From assembly GCA_964370075.1 (NCBI GenBank), contig CAYJHC010000089.1, forward strand, positions 1 to 6,492: a stretch of DNA of 6,492 nucleotides, written 5' to 3'. The stretch is from CAYJHC01 sp964370075. Lineage in GTDB: Bacteria > Bacillota > Clostridia > Peptostreptococcales > Anaerovoracaceae. The notes beneath the pieces were generated by a model. That model made no database searches. It worked only from the letters and a program-made list of their open reading frames with translations, and had not been told where the DNA came from. The position numbers and the translations under genes were made by a program. Below, piece by piece: positions 1 through 6,217 of this stretch; position 1 is the stretch's first letter, and each line of letters starts with the position of its first letter.

Positions 1-35
1 GGAAAAATCCTGAGCAATTGAACCAGATTAAGAAT

Positions 36-70
36 ATAGGCAGATGTAGTAAAATGCATCTGCCTATTTT
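36..70 (+). terminator. Strong intrinsic terminator closing an upstream unit
   Basis: An 11-bp perfect stem is formed by ATAGGCAGATG (36-46) and CATCTGCCTAT (57-67). A T-G and an A-T pair can extend it inward, leaving a small loop, and a short T run follows at 67-70. The T run lies on the plus-strand side, so the natural client is a plus-strand gene ending left of the hairpin. One reading of the first 21 bases ends in TGA at 19-21 and another ends at 11-13, but too little is present to identify that gene. The minus-strand side has a poor T run, yet the stem could also stop transcription from the methyltransferase gene, which ends about 70 bases away. Confidence 0.8.
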
Positions 71-136
71 AATAGTTGGATTGCTACTAATTCATCGCCT
101 TGCGTATAGCGAATAAGCATTGCCTAGCATCTGCTT

Positions 137-724
137 CTACTCTTTTATTATCATCACAGGCAAAGGAGGATTATTAGGTCTGTTGTAGTAATCCAAAGTA
201 ATAACTAGATATTTTTTGCTGTCCAGCTTTCTTACAAAGTCTAATATTTTTTCCCGCTCTTTACCGCCATTTTCGCCACCGCTATATAGACATAGGCTTA
301 ATAGGCCTCCCTTTTTTAAATAGGCTAAAGATTTTTCTATCGCTATTAAATCTGACTCTACCTTGGTGGTAATTTCTTTATTTCCTCCTGGAAGATATCC
401 AAAGTTAAAAACAATACAAGATGGTTTTTTGGATTCTTTTTTGATATGTTTATCTATTTCCTCATGGCTTTCGAGGAACAAGTGGGCAACATCATCAAAC
501 CCTTTATATGATAGTAGTTTTCCTGTGTTTTCTAATGCCTTTTCTTGGATATCAAAGGCAATAACTTTTCCGGATCTTCCTACTTCTTGACATAGAAAAA
601 GAGTATCTGTCCCATTTCCCATAGTTGCATCTATACAAAAGTCTCCCTTATTAATATGCCTTTTCATAAAACTGTGGCAAAGTTTTGTTATCTGGTACAT
701 TTCTTTAACCTTATTTTGTGTCAT
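137..724 (-). CDS. mnmM: MnmM/YtqB-like class I SAM-dependent methyltransferase (tRNA wobble uridine)
   Basis: This is a 195-residue soluble Rossmann-fold methyltransferase. The SAM-binding motif I is DATMGNGTDT (residues 32-41), followed by the acidic strand AFDIQ (56-60), the family block FNFGYLPGGNK (106-116), a glycine-rich YSGGENGGKE segment (147-156) and a C-terminal NRPNNPPLPV block (181-190). The LPGG and NNPP blocks are the signature of the YtqB group, formerly called putative rRNA methylases. Its Bacillus member MnmM is known to methylate the 5-aminomethyl group of 2-thiouridine at tRNA position 34; the same role here is inferred from family membership. Length matches the family. 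The ATG is preceded on its strand by GAGAGG (complement of 734-739), 9 bases away. It is divergent from the GGDEF cluster and probably unrelated to it. The family call is firm; the exact substrate is less so. Confidence 0.85.
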   Translation of the reverse strand: MTQNKVKEMYQITKLCHSFMKRHINKGDFCIDATMGNGTDTLFLCQEVGRSGKVIAFDIQEKALENTGKLLSYKGFDDVAHLFLESHEEIDKHIKKESKKPSCIVFNFGYLPGGNKEITTKVESDLIAIEKSLAYLKKGGLLSLCLYSGGENGGKEREKILDFVRKLDSKKYLVITLDYYNRPNNPPLPVMIIKE

Positions 725-1130
725 GTCTTTTTTCCTCTCTGTTATTTGTATAGTGTCCGTTCTATTTACTCCTTGGAATTTTTTCTTCGCTACCTTTACG
801 GCATTCCCTTTGCGATTTATAAATTATTCGAATTTTATGAATTTATATAAATATACTCTTATAGCAAAGTTTTATTTAAGAAATACTCTATTCAAAACAG
901 AGCCTTAATTCATTTAGTTCGTTGTAATAGTAAATATATCCTATTTTAAGGCGGTTAACAACTAAAATCGTAAGCTAAGAATATATAAAATAAATTGAAA
1001 GCTGCTGAAATTAGGGATTAAGTGGAAATTAGATGTGTTTTAAGTGTGTTTTTTGTTGAACTGTGCAAAATTGAAATGACATATGATAAAATGATAGTAA
1101 GATATTAGAGTTTGATTTTGTGAGGTAGAA
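725..1130. other. Divergent intergenic region without a recognisable gene
   Basis: About 400 very AT-rich bases separate the methyltransferase start (minus strand) from A1 (plus strand). Short open frames here code for low-complexity peptides rich in Phe, Tyr and Leu, lack SD sites or overlap the methyltransferase gene, so I call none. The end nearest A1 holds its candidate promoter and SD. No convincing minus-strand promoter for the methyltransferase was picked out among the many AT-rich hexamers. An imperfect short hairpin, CTCT with AGAG, sits at 886-902. No transposase remnant, RNA gene or riboswitch was seen. Confidence 0.6.
1064..1092 (+). promoter_or_regulatory. Candidate extended -10 promoter of the A1-B1 unit
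   Basis: TAAAAT at 1087-1092 is preceded by TGA at 1084-1086, giving the extended -10 form TGnTAAAAT. With 17-base spacing the -35 would be TGCAAA at 1064-1069, a weak match. Transcription would begin near 1099 and leave a leader of about 30 bases. The A2 promoter has the same style, an extended -10 with a poor -35, which adds some support. Confidence 0.45.
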
Positions 1131-2348
1131 ATGGACGCAGTTTTTAACGCAATACTGTTTATGACATTTTTAGTGTTTAATTTGGCTTTCTTCGCTTATG
1201 TTAAAGAAATTTTCAAGGACAAATATGAAGGAAGATCAGGTTGGGTTTTTCTGTGCTTTTTTAATGGTCTATTGTTATTCCTTTTGAATGAAGGCGGGGA
1301 AGGTCAGGTTATTGCAACTGCAATTACAGTTTTGTTTATCTTTTCTATGGAACAAATATATATTTTTAAAGCAACTTTTAAGCAAGCTGTTTTGATTTCA
1401 TCTATGCTGACCTTTCATATTGGAGTCCTTTACTTTTTCGTACAGATTTCAATGATATCCTTTTATGGAGAAATTCCATCTGAAGAAATGGAAGCCTTTC
1501 TGTATAAAGGGATTATACTAACAACATTTATTATGCTGGCAGTACTAAGCCTCTTTTGGAGAAGAAGCTTTGTAGATCCAGTTGCTCACTTATACGATAT
1601 ACCACTTTTTGCAAATATTATTATAGTAACAAATTTAATATTGACGATTATAATGACAGAGAATGTTAGAAATTTTGCAGGAGAAACTCAACTATTAGTA
1701 GAAATATTACTTGCCTTTGCAACTTCAATATTTACAACAGTTCTTTACTATCAGTTGTTTTTCTTTACAGTGAAATTTAGCAGATATACTTACCATAGGG
1801 AGCATGGAGAAAAGCTAAAAGAAGTATTGGAAAAACTCCAAATTAAAGAACGGAGGTTGGAAAAAACCAAAATATATGATGACTTAATGGAGATTTATAG
1901 AAGAGACTATATTGTTGGAATACTACAGTCTATTTGCAATGATTATCAGAAACCATTTGTTGTATTCTTTGCGGATCTTAATAGATTAAAAGAGATAAAT
2001 GACACCTTTGGCCACAAAATTGGAGATCAGTATTTGAAAAGAGGAGCTGAGCTTTTAAAAAATTGTTTTGGTGAATTATCCAGCTTAGGCCGGATAGGGG
2101 GTGATGAAATATTAATTATTTCAGAAAATTTAGATAATTTAGGGGCTATGGCTAAAGTTGAAGAGATAGAGAAAAATTTAGAAAATGAGAAAATGAACCC
2201 TGAAGAACTTCCACTTTCGATCAGTGTTGGGTATGTAAATGTAACAAAGGAAGAAGCAGAAAAGGGGAGCCAGTATATTATGGAACTGGCAGACAAGGCA
2301 ATGAGAGAAAATAAAAAGGCTTACTATGAAAGAGAGGGTGCTAAATAA
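1131..2348 (+). CDS. A1: seven-helix membrane protein with divergent GGDEF (GGDEI) domain
   Basis: This is a 405-residue protein. About seven hydrophobic helices are visible (roughly 5-24, 37-53, 58-79, 86-109, 127-143, 157-175, 187-213), followed by a charged helical linker (222-246) and a cytoplasmic GGDEF domain (about 248-400). The domain keeps the first metal aspartate (D282 in FFADLN), IND (289-291), GH, the guanine-contact aspartate D299 and GGDE (323-326), but position five is Ile. The usual DxLTG entry motif reads DDLME (250-254). No RxxD inhibitory site is present; the two key positions are Gly and Ser. The C-terminal signature ADKAMR(8 residues)Y has Tyr where PleD has its phosphate-contacting Arg. 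The start has SD GAGG at 1122-1125. Its stop overlaps the B1 start by one base. The predicted role is c-di-GMP synthesis or, given the divergence, a regulatory partner of B1. The membrane domain matches no family I recognise. Confidence 0.88.
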   Translation: MDAVFNAILFMTFLVFNLAFFAYVKEIFKDKYEGRSGWVFLCFFNGLLLFLLNEGGEGQVIATAITVLFIFSMEQIYIFKATFKQAVLISSMLTFHIGVLYFFVQISMISFYGEIPSEEMEAFLYKGIILTTFIMLAVLSLFWRRSFVDPVAHLYDIPLFANIIIVTNLILTIIMTENVRNFAGETQLLVEILLAFATSIFTTVLYYQLFFFTVKFSRYTYHREHGEKLKEVLEKLQIKERRLEKTKIYDDLMEIYRRDYIVGILQSICNDYQKPFVVFFADLNRLKEINDTFGHKIGDQYLKRGAELLKNCFGELSSLGRIGGDEILIISENLDNLGAMAKVEEIEKNLENEKMNPEELPLSISVGYVNVTKEEAEKGSQYIMELADKAMRENKKAYYEREGAK

Positions 2349-2581
2349 TGAGTATTATTATAGCTGTAATAACCTTTTTAATATGTAATGTAGTAATTTT
2401 CTGGTATGTAAGAAAAGGGTTTACTATTATTTCAATTAACAAGAGACTTTGTGGAGTCGCTCTTGCTTTTAATGGGATTATAATATCTCTATATACGAAC
2501 TATATAGAATACATAAATGATTCAATTATTACCTTGGTTTGCTTAGCAGTACTGTTCGTAGCATTTAGGTTGCAATTATGA
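2348..2581 (+). CDS. B1, N-terminal part (first three membrane helices), frame broken before assembly gap
   Basis: These 77 codons start at an ATG that overlaps the A1 stop (TAATG), with SD GAGGGTG at 2334-2340, and end in TGA at 2579-2581. The sequence aligns without gaps to the start of B2: both have FL/LC-C-N followed by IFWYxRKxFTxISI (about residues 10-30). Three helices are visible at about 3-20, 34-52 and 60-76. In B2 the protein continues through a KIVFKS stretch into helix four. Here the equivalent region hits a stop and the frame changes just before the 10-N gap. The complete gene should therefore be 2348-3546, joined to the next entry. It is most likely a sequencing or assembly error at a contig end; a real frameshift is possible. 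Confidence 0.7.
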   Translation: MSIIIAVITFLICNVVIFWYVRKGFTIISINKRLCGVALAFNGIIISLYTNYIEYINDSIITLVCLAVLFVAFRLQL

Positions 2582-3546
2582 GGAGCGNNNNNNNNNNTGC
2601 TGCTGTTTTTGTGACTATTTGGCTTTCTTCAATAAAAATGATTGTTGGCTCGATCTGTGCTCGATTAGACAATGAGTATGTACATGTATATTTAAGTGAT
2701 AGAGAAAATTTAATAGAAATAAATATTATAGCTTTTGTTGTGTTGGCTGGCTTAGTTTTAATACTGTCAAGAATCATATCAATGAAAGCCATAGTTGCAG
2801 CAATTAGCTATAGGGAGAGTATGAACTTTGTAATTGGAGCTTTAACTACAATGTATGTGTATATTATAGCTGTAGAGGATATAGTGTATTTGAAAGGTAA
2901 TGATTTTGGAATAACTAATTTTAATTTGCAAAATGGGATAGGAACCTTATTTACAAGTTCAGTAATTGTATTGTATTCATATGTGTATTCACAACTGCAA
3001 ATGTTTGAACATAAGGAAAAGTTTATGAAAAGCCAGATAGAAAGCATGAGCGAAAAAATTGAAATGTTAGAAGCCAATTTGGATTTTGATAAGGAAACTA
3101 AACTTTTTACGCGAGCGTTTGCGGAGAAGAAAATTAAAGAAAACATTGAAAATAAAAATAATTTCACAGTTTTGTTTTTTGACGTTGACGGGTTGAAATT
3201 TGTTAATGATACCTTTGGGCACAATGAGGGGGATTTTTACATTAATACTGTAGCTGAAATAATTCAGAAGGGGATACCAGAAGGAAACCTTAGCAGGTTT
3301 GGAGGGGATGAGTTTGTTGCGATAATAGATAATGAAAAAGGGTATAATATTAACCAGATGGCTATAATTTGTTGCGAGAATGTAAGTAGTATAAAAGAAA
3401 TATTTGATAAGGAATATTTGACTTCAGTGAGTTACGGACAAGTTGACGTACTGGGAACGCGTTCGTACACTGTGGAAGAAATAATGGAATTAGCTGATAA
3501 GAGAATGTATGAACACAAAAAAGCACGTAAAAAATCGCGTAAATAA
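2578..3546 (+). CDS. B1, C-terminal part: remaining membrane helices and canonical GGDEF domain
   Basis: This is the rest of the B1 protein, in another frame from its N-terminal part and interrupted by 10 Ns (2588-2597). The ATG at 2578 lacks an SD and falls in the middle of the B2-like sequence, so I do not regard it as a true start. Downstream of the gap the match to B2 resumes with LSSIKMIV. Four helices follow (fragment residues about 8-28, 48-66, 84-100, 120-140), with B-type signatures SYRESM and NLQNGI. Then come a coiled-coil-like linker (142-168) and a GGDEF domain: FFDVDGLK (200-207), NDTFGH, GD (218-219), RFGGDEF (240-246) and VSYG. The metal and guanine-contact residues are intact, so it looks catalytically competent. 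The RxxD inhibitory site and the LTG of DxLTG are absent. Predicted product: membrane diguanylate cyclase subunit paired with A1. Confidence 0.8.
   Translation: MRSXXXXAAVFVTIWLSSIKMIVGSICARLDNEYVHVYLSDRENLIEINIIAFVVLAGLVLILSRIISMKAIVAAISYRESMNFVIGALTTMYVYIIAVEDIVYLKGNDFGITNFNLQNGIGTLFTSSVIVLYSYVYSQLQMFEHKEKFMKSQIESMSEKIEMLEANLDFDKETKLFTRAFAEKKIKENIENKNNFTVLFFDVDGLKFVNDTFGHNEGDFYINTVAEIIQKGIPEGNLSRFGGDEFVAIIDNEKGYNINQMAIICCENVSSIKEIFDKEYLTSVSYGQVDVLGTRSYTVEEIMELADKRMYEHKKARKKSRK
2588..2597. other. Assembly gap (10 Ns) inside B1
   Basis: Ten Ns interrupt the B1 coding region. Aligning by eye to B2, the stretch from the FR codons to LSSI is 53 bases here against 60 in B2. If the two paralogues have equal length here, the true missing segment is about 17-19 bases and the 10 Ns are a placeholder. 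The frame on either side of the gap should not be trusted. Confidence 0.95.
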
Positions 3547-3560
3547 GATGATTGGAAATT

Positions 3561-3575
3561 GGCACTTTTAGTGCC
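3561..3575 (+). promoter_or_regulatory. Palindrome between B1 and A2: weak terminator or operator
   Basis: GGCACT-TTT-AGTGCC is a perfect 6-bp inverted repeat with a 3-base centre, 15 bases past the B1 stop. As RNA it would form a small hairpin, but the following bases (TATTGC) are a poor T run, so termination would be weak. It lies directly against the -35 position of the A2 promoter, which also suits a repressor or activator site. The sequence alone does not decide between these. Confidence 0.4.
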
Positions 3576-3577
3576 TA

Positions 3578-3604
3578 TTGCTTAGTTTGAATTTATGGTA
3601 TAAT
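3578..3604 (+). promoter_or_regulatory. Extended -10 promoter of the A2-B2 unit
   Basis: A perfect TATAAT at 3599-3604 is preceded by TGG at 3596-3598, giving a full TGnTATAAT extended -10. The best -35 candidate is TTGCTT at 3578-3583 with a short 15-base spacer, which is weak. Transcription would begin near 3611, about 43 bases before the proposed A2 start. It indicates that A2-B2 can be transcribed separately from A1-B1. Confidence 0.65.
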
Positions 3605-3639
3605 CTACATAATCATGGGATTTGCGTATTAGTAGTTTT

Positions 3640-3645
3640 AGGAGG
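3640..3645 (+). promoter_or_regulatory. Ribosome binding site AGGAGG that decides the A2 start
   Basis: AGGAGG is a full-strength SD. Eight bases downstream, at 3654, is ATT, in frame with A2. The nearby GTG at 3661 is in another frame and stops after eight codons. The next in-frame conventional start, TTG at 3711, is 65 bases past this SD, has none of its own, and would remove most of the first membrane helix. Confidence 0.7.
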
Positions 3646-3653
3646 AAAAGAAA

Positions 3654-4886
3654 ATTATTAGTGGAATACAACCCAATTTCATATTAACAATTGCTTTTAC
3701 AATTTTTTATTTGACTTTTTTTCTTGTAGGTAAGGCGACTTGGGAAAGTTCAAGCAAAACTAATGTAATTAGTATTTTAGTCCTTATTGTAAATATTGTG
3801 GCTATAAATTTCATGAGCCCATATTTTACTGGGGGAAAAACAGATATGATTTATATGGTTTTAATTTGTGTGCTCATAATACTAGAACAAAAGATAGCAT
3901 TTAAATCAGTGCCTGTTAAGGGAATGATATTTTGGGGTACAGTTTTAGTGTTCCATATGGTTTGTACTTTCTATTTCTTTTTCTTTTTATTGAACAGCAT
4001 GAGCTTAAATGGCTATATTGGAATTGATGGAAAAGAATTGATAACAATGAATATAGGGGTTACATTTATTGTGCTAGGAACTGTATGTATTATTTGGAAA
4101 TATTACTATATATATAGATTTGAAGCTGTTCAGAAGATTAAAATATTTAATGAGGCTTTTCTTGGATTCACAATGATTTTAATCTTATTAAACCTTTATA
4201 ATTTTATCGTTATTGAAGAAATAGATAATCTCCAAATCGTTACGTTAAGTATTCTTTCTGTATCCACATTATTGTTTTTACTTTACTATAATATTTTTGC
4301 ATTTTCATTAAAATTTGCAGAAATGGGTCAGAATAAGGATAAAGTAGGAGCTCTATCTAAGGAATTGGAAGCCTTGGTCGAAGAGGAAGTGCTGCTAGAA
4401 AAATCTATAAGAATAGATGGACTGACAGGGGTATATACTAAGGAATATATAATGAGAACCCTGGACTCTATTTGTAATGATTTTGATAAACCATTTGTAG
4501 TGTTTTTTGCGGATCTTAATAAATTAAAGGCGATAAATGACACTTATGGGCATACCGTTGGAGATGAATACCTCAAAGCAGGGGCTGAGATTATTAAGTC
4601 AAACTTTAGAGAAGTGGACTACGTGGGACGAATCGGTGGAGATGAACTCTTAGTAATCTGCAATGATTTAGACGAAAGGGTGGCAGAAATCATAATTGAG
4701 AGAATAAGAACAAACCTCTTTCAAAGGAGTGCTATAGAAAAGATTGAGTTATCTGCTAGTATTGGATTTGTGAAAGTTACTAGGGAAATGGCGGATAGGG
4801 GTAGTCTCTTTGTATTGGAACTAGCTGACAAGGCTATGAGAAATCAGAAGGCTAAATACTATGAAAGGGAAGGTGAAAAAAAATGA
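3654..4886 (+). CDS. A2: seven-helix membrane protein with GGDEF-type (GGDEL) domain and RxxD site, probable ATT start
   Basis: With an ATT start at 3654 the protein has 410 residues, close to the 405 of A1; starting at TTG 3711 it has 391 and loses most of helix one. About seven helices (roughly 8-26, 38-54, 64-81, 90-115, 130-150, 168-187, 195-219) lead to a charged linker (224-252) and a GGDEF domain. Numbered from ATT, it has a standard DGLTG (255-259), D287 in FFADLN, IND, the guanine-contact D304, and an RxxD inhibitory site (R319, D322) at the correct distance before GGDEL (328-332). By eye, 38 of 56 residues from PFVVFF through the GGDE strand match A1. The C-terminus ADKAMR...YYEREG also matches A1. 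Its stop overlaps the B2 start by four bases (ATGA). Of the two A copies this looks the better conserved cyclase with product feedback. Confidence 0.85.
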   Translation: MISGIQPNFILTIAFTIFYLTFFLVGKATWESSSKTNVISILVLIVNIVAINFMSPYFTGGKTDMIYMVLICVLIILEQKIAFKSVPVKGMIFWGTVLVFHMVCTFYFFFFLLNSMSLNGYIGIDGKELITMNIGVTFIVLGTVCIIWKYYYIYRFEAVQKIKIFNEAFLGFTMILILLNLYNFIVIEEIDNLQIVTLSILSVSTLLFLLYYNIFAFSLKFAEMGQNKDKVGALSKELEALVEEEVLLEKSIRIDGLTGVYTKEYIMRTLDSICNDFDKPFVVFFADLNKLKAINDTYGHTVGDEYLKAGAEIIKSNFREVDYVGRIGGDELLVICNDLDERVAEIIIERIRTNLFQRSAIEKIELSASIGFVKVTREMADRGSLFVLELADKAMRNQKAKYYEREGEKK

Positions 4887-6133
4887 TGATCTTTTTATCA
4901 GCTCTTGCATTTTTTCTGTGTAATTTAGCGATTTTCTGGTATGCAAGGAAGGTTTTTACGTTAATAAGTATTAAAATTCCAATTTTTATTGCAGTCTTGA
5001 CAGTGAATATGATACTTTACGTTACATACGTTATAACAGCAGACTTACCAGGGGTAAGCTTAATTAGAGAATCTGTCATGTCTTTAATATATGTGCTAGT
5101 ACTTTTTATTGAGTTTAAGATAGTATTTAAAAGTAATAATTCAATTACTTTTTTTGGAACTTGTTGTTTTGTGATTTGCTTATCATCAATTAGAATGATA
5201 GTAATAACTATATTTTCATACATTGAGAATACAAATGTACATTTAATAGTAGCTGATTATGATACATTAGTGAAGATTGGCATAACTGGGTATTTTGCTA
5301 TGGCAGTTTATTTAATTGTACTAGAAAAACTACTTCCAATGAGAATAGTAATATTAGCGGTTAGTTACAAAGAAAGTATGATATTTGCTATTAGTTCTCT
5401 TTCACTAGTACTATTATTCTTGCTTATGAATAGGGATTCGGTGTATATAGAGTCATCCTCTTTCGAAATTGCAAGATTAAATTTACAGGCGGGGATAGTT
5501 TCTATTTGCGGGTTTGGATTAGTGTTAATATCAGCATCTCTTTTTTCTAACTATCAAATGAATAAACAAAGAAGTGTGATTATGGAAGAAGAAATAAAAA
5601 AGAAAAGAGCTAAAATAAGAAATATTCTTGAGAATAAAGATTTGGATTTTGGCACAAATCTATTAAAAAGGAATGCAGCAGAGAAAAAAATTAGAGAAAC
5701 AATAAAAAGCGGTAAGAATTTTTCATTGGCCTTTTTTGATATTGATGGACTAAAATTTGCAAATGACAGATACGGGCATAATGAAGGGGATTTTTACATT
5801 AAAACAGTAGCTGATACTTTAGAAAATATTTTTACAATAAATAATGTGTTTAGATACGGAGGAGATGAATTTATTGCAGTTATTGAAGATGATGATGAAT
5901 ATTTGGTAAATCAAAAGGTCTTAATTAGTTGTAAGGAAGTAAATAAGATCAAAGAATTATATAAAAAAGAGTATGAAACATCACTAAGCTATGGCTTAGT
6001 AGATATTAAGGCACCTTGTAATTATTCGATGGAAGAAATAATTGATATAGCAGATAAAAAAATGTATATATATAAGAAAAAAAATAAAAAGGAAAGAATT
6101 TCAATAAACCAAAACGATAGAAGAAAATACTAG
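4883..6133 (+). CDS. B2: seven-helix membrane protein with canonical GGDEF domain
   Basis: This 416-residue protein starts at ATG 4883 within the A2 stop (ATGA), with an SD-like AAGGTG at 4870-4875. A second ATG follows at once, but the first gives the same N-terminal length as B1. About seven helices (3-20, 33-52, 63-82, 89-112, 131-148, 164-183, 201-222) carry IFWYARKVFT (17-26), FKIVFKS (78-84), SYKESM (161-166) and NLQAGI (200-205), all shared with B1 in whole or part. A strongly charged helical linker (226-254) leads to the GGDEF domain: D286 and D288 in FFDIDGLK, ND, GH, GD (302-303) and RYGGDEF (324-330). Metal and guanine contacts look intact. The RxxD site is absent and DxLTG is degenerate (DFGTN, 255-259). 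The lysine-rich tail extends about 20 residues past the domain. Predicted role: diguanylate cyclase subunit acting with A2. Confidence 0.9.
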   Translation: MMIFLSALAFFLCNLAIFWYARKVFTLISIKIPIFIAVLTVNMILYVTYVITADLPGVSLIRESVMSLIYVLVLFIEFKIVFKSNNSITFFGTCCFVICLSSIRMIVITIFSYIENTNVHLIVADYDTLVKIGITGYFAMAVYLIVLEKLLPMRIVILAVSYKESMIFAISSLSLVLLFLLMNRDSVYIESSSFEIARLNLQAGIVSICGFGLVLISASLFSNYQMNKQRSVIMEEEIKKKRAKIRNILENKDLDFGTNLLKRNAAEKKIRETIKSGKNFSLAFFDIDGLKFANDRYGHNEGDFYIKTVADTLENIFTINNVFRYGGDEFIAVIEDDDEYLVNQKVLISCKEVNKIKELYKKEYETSLSYGLVDIKAPCNYSMEEIIDIADKKMYIYKKKNKKERISINQNDRRKY

Positions 6134-6188
6134 AGTAAGTATGAAAGAGTAAAGCATATTTAAAAATATATTTATATTTGATTATAAA

Positions 6189-6217
6189 GGAGATAAGATG
6201 ACGCTTATCTTCTTTTT
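6189..6217 (+). terminator. Intrinsic terminator after B2
   Basis: GGAGATAAG (6189-6197) pairs with CTTATCTTC (6204-6212) with one G-T pair, loop ATGACG. A T run follows at 6213-6217, and upstream AAA can extend the stem. It lies about 55 bases past the B2 stop and before the next promoter, so it closes the GGDEF cluster. Confidence 0.8.

Noticed and set aside
3..116. Open frame entering from the left edge and reading through the 36-67 hairpin to TAA at 114-116
   Set aside because: It crosses a strong terminator stem; a gene end before the hairpin is more likely.
71..137. Minus-strand reading in another frame that would extend past the methyltransferase stop by about 20 residues
   Set aside because: It has no start codon, a stop lies shortly upstream in that frame, and the methyltransferase already ends with its family's usual C-terminus.
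656..908. Two overlapping plus-strand open frames of about 60 codons in the spacer upstream of A1
   Set aside because: They overlap the methyltransferase start, lack SD sites and give low-complexity Phe/Leu/Tyr-rich peptides typical of AT-rich noncoding DNA.
880..910. Sequence ending in AACAGAGCC that recalls the ends of some insertion sequences
   Set aside because: Only a few bases match; no partner inverted repeat, target duplication or transposase was found.
2808..3224. A 138-codon minus-strand open frame inside B1
   Set aside because: It is a shadow of the B1 coding strand with no SD and a Ser/Lys/Phe-biased, non-family sequence.
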